A DNA stretch of 44,381 nucleotides from Collinsella aerofaciens (GTDB taxonomy: Bacteria > Actinomycetota > Coriobacteriia > Coriobacteriales > Coriobacteriaceae). The DNA is taken from assembly GCF_015548375.1 (NCBI RefSeq), contig NZ_JADMWW010000023.1:1-44381 (forward strand), written 5' to 3'. The translations under genes were made by a program, and so were the position numbers. Shown here piece by piece: positions 7,615-13,357 of the stretch; position 1 is the first letter of the stretch, and the number at the start of each line of letters is the position of its first letter. Under the pieces are notes generated by a model. It was given only the letters and a program-made list of their open reading frames with translations. It did not search any database and was not told where the DNA came from.

Positions 7615-8892
7615 ATGTACGATACGGGATCGACAACGTTTATGCTCATCTGCACCATGCTCGTGTTTTTAATGACACCGGGTCTGGCGTTTTTCTATGG
7701 CGGCCTGTCCAGGCGCAAAAATGTCATCAACACCATGCTCATGTGCTTTGGCGCCATTGGCCTGGTCGGCATGCTGTGGATTGTTGCCGGCTGGTCGCTG
7801 GCCTACGGCGGCGACGGTTCCAGCCCGTTTATTGGAGGCCTTGACCAGCTGCTGTGCTTGCCGGCGCTCAACCAGGTGCTGCAGGCGGCTGAGGGCACCG
7901 CGTCGGACGGTGCCGTCTACCCTCAGATCATCAACATCGCCTTCCAGATGGCATTTGCCATGATCACGGCAGCTATCGTCACGGGTAGCCTGGCCGGCCG
8001 CGTTAAGTTTGGTGCCATGGCGGCCTTCCTGGGCATTTGGCTGCTCGTGGTCTATGCGCCGCTCGCCCACATGGTCTGGGGCGGCGATGGCTCCTTTATC
8101 GGCGACATCATCGGCGCACTCGACTTTGCCGGCGGCGACGTGGTGCACATTTCGTCCGGTCTCACGGGCCTGATTCTCTGCTTAATGCTCGGCCGTCGTC
8201 GCGGTTTTGGCATGGTGAGCTATCGCCCGCATAACGTGCCGTTTGTGGCGCTGGGCGCCGGCCTGCTTTGGTTTGGCTGGTTTGGCTTTAACGGCGGCAG
8301 CGAGTTTAAGGCCGACGCCGTGGCGGCGCTCGCCATCCTCAACACTGTGACGGCCAGCGCGGCGGGTATGGTCTCGTGGCTCGCTGTTGAGCGCGTGCAC
8401 ACCGGTCGGCCCACGCTGGTGGGCGCCAGCACCGGTCTGGTTGCGGGCCTCGTGGTGGTCACGCCGGGCGCGGGCTTTGTCGAGCCATGGGCGGCGCTGG
8501 TCATGGGCCTGATCGTGTCTCCCGTCTGCTACTTGGCCATCAGCCATCTCAAGACCAAGTTCGGTTACGACGATGCGCTCGACGCGTTCGGTTGCCACGG
8601 TATCGGCGGCATCTTGGGCGGCGTGCTCACGGGCCTGTTCTGTGTGCCGGAGCTTTCGTGGACCGGCAAGGGCGGCCTGTTCTACACGGGCGACGTGTCG
8701 CTGCTCATCTCGCAGATCTTGGGCATTGTGGTGACGGTCGCTATTGTGCTGGTGCTCGACTTGGTGATTGCCGCGGTGGTCAAGGCGCTGTTCCATGGCA
8801 GCCTGCGTGTGGACGAGGCCGACGAGGCGCTGGGCCTGGATGCGAGTCAGCACGGCGAGAGCGCTTATCCCTCCTTCTCGGGACTCGATTAG
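7615..8892 (+). CDS. amt: Ammonium transporter, Amt family
   Basis: A 425-residue ammonium channel with 11 predicted membrane helices. Hallmarks are TPGLAFFYGGLSRRKN near the N-terminus, the first pore histidine in YAPLAHMVWG, the signature GLLWFGWFGFNGGSEF, and the second pore histidine in FGCHGIGGILGGVLTGLF. The ATG at 7615 follows AAGGGGGA; upstream in-frame TTG/ATG codons lack a ribosome site and precede non-conserved sequence. A PII gene follows 212 bp downstream, the usual amt-glnK pairing in which PII gates the channel. The gap between them contains a large palindrome. Confidence 0.95.
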   Translation: MYDTGSTTFMLICTMLVFLMTPGLAFFYGGLSRRKNVINTMLMCFGAIGLVGMLWIVAGWSLAYGGDGSSPFIGGLDQLLCLPALNQVLQAAEGTASDGAVYPQIINIAFQMAFAMITAAIVTGSLAGRVKFGAMAAFLGIWLLVVYAPLAHMVWGGDGSFIGDIIGALDFAGGDVVHISSGLTGLILCLMLGRRRGFGMVSYRPHNVPFVALGAGLLWFGWFGFNGGSEFKADAVAALAILNTVTASAAGMVSWLAVERVHTGRPTLVGASTGLVAGLVVVTPGAGFVEPWAALVMGLIVSPVCYLAISHLKTKFGYDDALDAFGCHGIGGILGGVLTGLFCVPELSWTGKGGLFYTGDVSLLISQILGIVVTVAIVLVLDLVIAAVVKALFHGSLRVDEADEALGLDASQHGESAYPSFSGLD

Positions 8893-8995
8893 CAGCTTCC
8901 CCAAGCACCGCACCTTGCCGTTCAATCGTCGCTCACGTACTTAAGTACGCTTCGCTCCTCTTTCACGGCAATCTACGGCACTTGGGAAACCTGCT
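8891..8995. repeat. 105-bp imperfect palindrome between amt and PII gene
   Basis: Nested arms AGCAG/CTGCT (8891-8895, 8991-8995), TTCCCCAAG/CTTGGGAA (8897-8905, 8981-8988) and TGCCGT/ACGGCA (8916-8921, 8965-8970) all centre on the perfect GTACTTAAGTAC (8937-8948). The left arm overlaps the amt stop codon. It has no T-run, so it is more like a repetitive hairpin or mRNA-processing structure than a standard terminator. Confidence 0.7.
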
Positions 8996-9104
8996 AAGAC
9001 CAGTCAGTTGAACTTTTTGATCTCTGAGGTTGGTTTGCGGTATTTGGAAAACCCGTGCCACATGAATGAGCGGTTCATTTCTTTATTAAAGAGAGGAATT
9101 TACT

Positions 9105-9443
9105 ATGAAGAAGATTACGGCGATCGTTCGTGCCGAGAAGCTTGAGGTTCTTAAAGATGCGCTGTTTGCTGCCGATGTTCGCGGTATGACTATCAACCAG
9201 GTGCAGGGTTGCGGCGCACAGCATGGCTGGAAGGAATACGTGCGCGGCAACGAGCTGCTTGTCAACACGATCCCTAAGGTGCAGTTCACCCTTATCTGTG
9301 CCGACGAGAGCGTCGACGGAATTGTCGACATCATCTGCAATGCTGCTCGCACCGGTGCCGTTGGGGACGGCAAGATTTGGGTTGAGCCGGTCGAGGATGT
9401 TATCCGCATCCGTACCGGCGAACACGGCCCCGCCGCGGTGTAG
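9105..9443 (+). CDS. glnK: PII nitrogen-regulatory protein (GlnB/GlnK family)
   Basis: A 112-residue trimeric signal protein that senses ATP/ADP and 2-oxoglutarate and should regulate the neighbouring ammonium channel. The opening MKKITAIVRAEKLEVLKDAL, the Gly-rich loop, the T-loop EYVRGNELLVNTIPK and the C-terminal B/C-loop TGAVGDGKIWV are clear. A GAGAGGAA ribosome site precedes the ATG. Position 51, Tyr in uridylylated or adenylylated PII proteins, is Leu here (Asn49-Glu50-Leu51), so modification at that site is not possible. The symbol follows from linkage to amt. Confidence 0.92.
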   Translation: MKKITAIVRAEKLEVLKDALFAADVRGMTINQVQGCGAQHGWKEYVRGNELLVNTIPKVQFTLICADESVDGIVDIICNAARTGAVGDGKIWVEPVEDVIRIRTGEHGPAAV

Positions 9444-9456
9444 AATCGACCGCCTA

Positions 9457-9510
9457 CCATCCGCAACGTTAAAATGCTGCAATGAGGCACAAGACTTGCG
9501 TTGCGGATGG
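9457..9510 (+). promoter_or_regulatory. Inverted repeat upstream of tetR-like gene
   Basis: Eleven-base perfect arms CCATCCGCAAC (9457-9467) and GTTGCGGATGG (9500-9510) flank a 32-nt spacer. The right arm lies 7 nt before the chosen ATG at 9518 and contains the only ribosome-site-like GGATGG. It could fold to mask the start, be an operator pair, or end the PII transcript; there is no T-run. Confidence 0.4.
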
Positions 9511-9517
9511 ACGGATT

Positions 9518-10180
9518 ATGGGTCGTAATAAATATCCCGAGGAGACTGTCGCGAAGATTCTCGACGCGGCACTGGAGCTATTCTGTGTACGGGGTTATGA
9601 GGGGACGAGCATTCAAGACATCGTCGACCGCCTCGATGGCATGACCAAGGGTGCTGTCTATCATCACTTTAAGAGCAAAGAGGAGATTTTCAACGCCGCA
9701 TTTGATCGGGCAATGGCTCCGATTGTTGAGCGCCGTCGCTCAACGCTTGGTATCGGTAATATGACCGGAGCCCAAAAGCTCAAGCGACTGTACGCGCCCG
9801 AGTCCGTCGTTCCGCAAATTGAGCTATGGGCACGCATGCATCCTGCGGCAGATCCGGTAAAAAGCTCGCGTCTACTGGCGATGCAGTACCAGGGCTCGTT
9901 TGACGAGTCGGCCGATGGCTATTTATTGCCGGTGATCGAGGAGGGCATCGCCGACGGCTCCATTGCGTGCGAATGCCCGCGCGAAGCGGCAGAGGCCGTA
10001 TCGTTGCTAGCGAATCTTTGGCTGCTGCCTTTGTTCCGTCCGCTCGAGCCCAAGGAGCGAATGGTCGCTCGCGCGCAATGTTTGGCGCAGATGGCGGCCG
10101 CGGTGGGGCTCGATTTGGGGGAAGAAGTGCTTCAAACAACGTGTCAAATTTGGGACGTTTGGAGCCGTACCGGGTGGTAA
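9518..10180 (+). CDS. TetR/AcrR-family transcriptional regulator
   Basis: A 220-residue regulator. The N-terminal helix-turn-helix is clear: ILDAALELFCVRGYEGTSIQ, then GMTKGAVYHHFKSKEEIF, the classic TetR recognition-helix region. The remaining 150 residues form the ligand-binding half and are divergent. The ATG at 9518 places the HTH at the usual position; an upstream ATG at 9482 lacks a ribosome site. It is followed by an MFS exporter with two identical-arm operators in between, so local repression of the exporter (and perhaps itself) is the natural reading. The ligand is unknown. Confidence 0.9.
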   Translation: MGRNKYPEETVAKILDAALELFCVRGYEGTSIQDIVDRLDGMTKGAVYHHFKSKEEIFNAAFDRAMAPIVERRRSTLGIGNMTGAQKLKRLYAPESVVPQIELWARMHPAADPVKSSRLLAMQYQGSFDESADGYLLPVIEEGIADGSIACECPREAAEAVSLLANLWLLPLFRPLEPKERMVARAQCLAQMAAAVGLDLGEEVLQTTCQIWDVWSRTGW

Positions 10181-10182
10181 TA

Positions 10183-10201
10183 TACATACTAACGGTATGT
10201 A
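10183..10201. promoter_or_regulatory. TetR-type operator O1
   Basis: TACATAC-TAACG-GTATGTA, a 7-5-7 perfect inverted repeat starting 3 bp after the tetR-like stop codon. The same arms and spacer length recur at 10249-10267. Confidence 0.75.
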
Positions 10202-10248
10202 AATTGATGTAAGAGGGTGGCTACGGCTGCCCTTTTCGAGCCGTTAAA

Positions 10249-10267
10249 TACATACCAACAGTATGTA
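10249..10267. promoter_or_regulatory. TetR-type operator O2
   Basis: TACATAC-CAACA-GTATGTA, arms identical to O1, extended by A/T to an 8-5-8 repeat. It ends directly before the AGGAGG ribosome site of the MFS gene, so a bound repressor would block transcription into that gene. Centre-to-centre distance from O1 is 66 bp. Confidence 0.75.
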
Positions 10268-10281
10268 TAGGAGGCAAAGCC

Positions 10282-11544
10282 ATGGACGGGATGAGAGATT
10301 TAGATGTCGCGTCAGCATCAAAGACGGCGCCGCCTATAAGACTCGTCGGTCTTCTCGTTGCGCAGTTGTGCGTGTATTCGACGTTGTCGGCGCTGTGCTT
10401 TACGTGCCCGCTTTACTTGCTCGACCGCAGTGGCTCGTCGACGTTATATGGCGCCGTCGCGGCGATAGCGTTTATACCGGGCGTGCTTGCGACTCCGGTT
10501 GGCGGAGTATTAGCTGATCGAGAGGGGCATCGGAGCGTTCTGGCAGCTCTCGGTATTGTTTTAATGATTGCAACGATGCTGTTTGTCCCCATGAAGCGCT
10601 CGTTGCCTCTTGCGGCCGTTGTGGCGGTGCTGCTGTGCGTCCAATACGCCGTTCAATCTATTCTGAAGCCGATACTTCAAATTGAGACGCTGCGCATAGC
10701 CGGCAGGGAAAAGGTCGAGCGGTCAACCGCATTAGTGTCGCAGATGACCATGGTGAGCAATATTCTAGGTCCCGTGGTCGGAACGGCCGTCTACGGATGC
10801 TTTGGAATCGATGCCCTTTGCGCGATCGCGGCGGTGGCGTTTGCGATGTCGTCGCTGCTGTTTTGGGCCGCACTCAAACAAAATGTCCCCTCTGAAGTGA
10901 CGGGGGATAGCTCGGCTCGCATGGCATGCCAAAGCGATTTTCTGTCGGCGATTCGGTACCTGCTTCAAAACACCTCGTTGCTTGCTGTGATTTTGCTTGC
11001 GGCTGTTTTGAATCTTGCGTTGGTTGGGTTAACGATTGGTGCACCCGTTATTGTTACAAGGCATCTCGGCATGCAATCTTCCCGCGTTGGGATTATTGAG
11101 GCAGCTATGGGGCTGGGCGGCCTTGCAGGCGGTGGCCTAGTCGGTATTTGGCCGAATCGTTTTTCATTTGATGGCATTCACCGGCATGTCGTGATGATTT
11201 GTCTTGGGGTCATACCGATTTTCGTCGCGCTGCTGTGTGGCGCTCATATGCTTGTATTAGCCACGCTTGCGGTTGGTTCGGCATGGGTCATGGTGTGGGC
11301 AAGTATTGCGTCGGTCGAAATCGTTGCATTCGTTCAGCGAACGGCGCCGACGGAACTCTGCGGAAAGGTGCTTTCGGTCGTATACATGGCGCTTTCCTGC
11401 GCAACGCCAATTGGCCAATTGGCATACGGATTCGCGTATGATCGATGGACACCGACGGTTGTATTCGCAGCCATGCTGATGGTGCTGGTATTGACGACGG
11501 CGTTGTTTTATCGCTTGAAAAGTCGCTCACAACAAACAATGTGA
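10282..11544 (+). CDS. MFS-family exporter
   Basis: A 420-residue, roughly 12-helix transporter of the major facilitator superfamily. The loop between helices 2 and 3 reads GGVLADREGHRSVL, matching the MFS A-motif GxLaDRxGrr. It starts at an ATG 7 nt after AGGAGG. It sits behind a TetR regulator and two operator repeats, the standard layout of an inducible drug- or metabolite-efflux pair. No substrate can be read from the sequence. Codon use is less GC-biased (ATT, GTT and TTG codons) than in neighbouring genes, as in the tetR gene, which hints at acquisition as a unit. Confidence 0.88.
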   Translation: MDGMRDLDVASASKTAPPIRLVGLLVAQLCVYSTLSALCFTCPLYLLDRSGSSTLYGAVAAIAFIPGVLATPVGGVLADREGHRSVLAALGIVLMIATMLFVPMKRSLPLAAVVAVLLCVQYAVQSILKPILQIETLRIAGREKVERSTALVSQMTMVSNILGPVVGTAVYGCFGIDALCAIAAVAFAMSSLLFWAALKQNVPSEVTGDSSARMACQSDFLSAIRYLLQNTSLLAVILLAAVLNLALVGLTIGAPVIVTRHLGMQSSRVGIIEAAMGLGGLAGGGLVGIWPNRFSFDGIHRHVVMICLGVIPIFVALLCGAHMLVLATLAVGSAWVMVWASIASVEIVAFVQRTAPTELCGKVLSVVYMALSCATPIGQLAYGFAYDRWTPTVVFAAMLMVLVLTTALFYRLKSRSQQTM

Positions 11545-11604
11545 CGTGAGCGGCGCTGCGGTTTAACGGGAGCAATCGCTGCGGTGTGGGGCACCCATAC
11601 GAGA

Positions 11605-11654
11605 GCATGCCTCTCCTTCGTCTACAATATCGTTCAGACGAAGGAGAGGCATGC
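11605..11654 (+). promoter_or_regulatory. 50-bp palindrome burying ribosome site and start codon
   Basis: Eighteen-base perfect arms GCATGCCTCTCCTTCGTC (11605-11622) and the complementary 11637-11654 flank a 14-nt loop. The right arm holds AAGGAG and the ATG at 11651 of the HAD-phosphatase gene; the loop holds TACAAT, a plausible -10 box. RNA starting from that -10 would lack the left arm and be translatable, whereas read-through RNA from the MFS gene would fold and hide the start. Confidence 0.75.
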
Positions 11655-12514
11655 CCATGATCAAGATGTTTGCGAGTGATTTAGACGGAACGCTGCTAAA
11701 CGCCCTACACGAGGCAGATGGGACCATCCGCCATGCCATTCGCGAGCTGACCGAGGCTGGCTTGCATGTGGTTCCCGCGACCGGGCGCTCGACGTTGCCA
11801 ATCGGCGAGCATGGCTTTACAGGGCTGGCGCTCGATGCCTGCTGCTCTAACGGCTCCATCGTGCGCGACAGTCATGGCGAGGTGCTCAAAACCTGGACCA
11901 TCGATTCGCAGGTTACCGAGGAGCTGCTCAAGGCATTCCCGGACATTTGCTTTGATTGCTCCACACCCGATGGCATGTTCTCGAGCGGTTCGTTCGAGAT
12001 GCATCAGGCGGGCTTTAAAAAGGACAGCCCCATCAAGCGTATTGTGATGCGCGGCATGCGTGCACGTGGCGGCTATCACGAGGAGCAGTATTTCGACCAG
12101 TCGATCGGTGACATCCTGCGCCACGATGTGTGCAAGATCAACTGCCGCGTGACCTCGCCCGAGCTGGAACGCGACCTTAAGGCATATTTGGCCGAGCGAT
12201 CGGACCGCGTGGTCAACGCGCCGTTCGATCCGGTGATGTTCGAGATCACGGACGTGGCGTGCAACAAGGGCGAGAGCGTGGCCTGGCTGGCGGGCTACTA
12301 CGGTATTGCCGAGGACGAGGTCGCGGTCTACGGCGACGGCGGCAACGACATTGCCATGCTCAAGCGTTTCCGCCACAGCTACGCGACCAAAAACGCTAGC
12401 GATGCAGCGAAGGCCGCCGCGAGTGCGACCATCGGCAGCTGCATGGTCCACGCCGTCCCCAAACACATGCTCGCCACCATGCGCAAGCAAAACTCCCGCA
12501 CCGTCATCGAATAA
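11651..12514 (+). CDS. HAD-superfamily Cof-type phosphatase
   Basis: A 287-residue haloacid-dehalogenase hydrolase of subclass IIB, acting on small phosphorylated metabolites in the cytoplasm. Motif I is FASDLDGTLLN (nucleophile Asp in DLDGT), motif II lies in VVPATGRS, and motif IV is VYGDGGNDIAMLKRF. The central cap domain covers roughly residues 85-200. Two ATGs, at 11651 and 11657, both lie behind AAGGAG (spacings 4 and 10 nt); I use the first. The start region is embedded in a 50-bp palindrome. Substrate cannot be assigned. Confidence 0.9.
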   Translation: MPMIKMFASDLDGTLLNALHEADGTIRHAIRELTEAGLHVVPATGRSTLPIGEHGFTGLALDACCSNGSIVRDSHGEVLKTWTIDSQVTEELLKAFPDICFDCSTPDGMFSSGSFEMHQAGFKKDSPIKRIVMRGMRARGGYHEEQYFDQSIGDILRHDVCKINCRVTSPELERDLKAYLAERSDRVVNAPFDPVMFEITDVACNKGESVAWLAGYYGIAEDEVAVYGDGGNDIAMLKRFRHSYATKNASDAAKAAASATIGSCMVHAVPKHMLATMRKQNSRTVIE

Positions 12515-12543
12515 TGTGGCAAAGGGACAGTCCCTTTGCCACA
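12515..12543. repeat. GGGACAG-loop hairpin (13-bp perfect stem)
   Basis: TGTGGCAAAGGGA (12515-12527) pairs perfectly with TCCCTTTGCCACA (12531-12543) around CAG, right after the HAD-phosphatase stop. The central GGGACAG is shared with hairpins at 3624, 30472 and 30550. It may act as a transcript end, but lacks a U-tail. Confidence 0.75.
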
Positions 12544-12569
12544 ATCTAAATATTGCCTTTACGTGTTGA

Positions 12570-12614
12570 TGCACACGGTGTGCAATAATACTCGCACTGT
12601 GCAATAGCGCACAG
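12570..12614. promoter_or_regulatory. Two palindromes upstream of second TetR-type regulator
   Basis: TGCACAC-G-GTGTGCA (12570-12584) and CTGTGC-N6-GCACAG (12597-12614) lie 22-66 bp before the start codon. They share a TGTGCAATA core in the same orientation. They are reasonable autoregulatory operator candidates for the TetR-type protein encoded immediately downstream. Confidence 0.5.
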
Positions 12615-12635
12615 GCTGAGTAACAAGGAGGACGC

Positions 12636-13346
12636 TTGTCCCAGCTCGAGAAATGCGATCGCCGGTCCCTTCGCTCGCAGCGTGCCCTTCGCCAGGCGCT
12701 TGCCAGCGAGCTTGCCGAAAGCGGCGACCTTTCGCGCATTAACGTCGCGTCGCTCACCGAGCGTGCCGGCCTTACGCGCCGCACGTTCTATTCGCACTAC
12801 CGCGATATCCCCGACTTTATCAGCCAGATCGAGGACGGCTTGCTGGCCGAGATCCGTGAGCGCATTGAGCTCATCACCGCAGCTCAGCTGCCCGACCTCT
12901 ATCACAACATCGATGAGCTCGAGCCGGCGCCTGGTTCGGTTGAGTTGCTGCGCTACCTTGCGGCCAACCGCGACTTAATCGGTGCGCTGCTGGGTCCGGG
13001 CGGCGACCAGGCTTTCATTAAAAGAATCATCGACACCGCTCGTGAGGCTGTGGTGCCGCGTGCGCAGACGGGCATTTTGGGCCTGGCGCTGGGCACGTTC
13101 TTTGACTATTACGTTACCTACGTCGTGAGTGCCGAGGTCGGCATGATTCAGCGCTGGTTTGAGCGTGGGCTTACCGAATCGCCCGAGGCCATGGCGCGCA
13201 TTATGACGGTGCTCGCTTTTGTGCGCCCTGGTGACCTGTATGGCCAACCCATTGATATCAACGTGCCGGAATACGGCATGAAGCTATTGAACCTACAGCT
13301 CGAGGACGCGGCCGACACCGCCGCAGCTGTCGAGTCAAACAACTAA
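12636..13346 (+). CDS. TetR-family regulator of the activase gene (putative)
   Basis: A 236-residue protein beginning with TTG after AAGGAGG. The N-terminal region RSQRALRQALASELAESG, then SLTERAGLTRRTFYSHYRDI, is a TetR-type HTH of the subgroup that lacks the usual IL-DAA start. The C-terminal half (TGILGLALGTFFDYYVTYVV) resembles the TetR C-terminal dimer domain of DhaS-like regulators. Its stop lies 11 bp before the giant activase gene, with which it forms an operon, so it probably controls that gene. Paired palindromes upstream suggest autoregulation. Confidence 0.82.
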   Translation: MSQLEKCDRRSLRSQRALRQALASELAESGDLSRINVASLTERAGLTRRTFYSHYRDIPDFISQIEDGLLAEIRERIELITAAQLPDLYHNIDELEPAPGSVELLRYLAANRDLIGALLGPGGDQAFIKRIIDTAREAVVPRAQTGILGLALGTFFDYYVTYVVSAEVGMIQRWFERGLTESPEAMARIMTVLAFVRPGDLYGQPIDINVPEYGMKLLNLQLEDAADTAAAVESNN

Positions 13347-13357
13347 GAGGAGAGACA

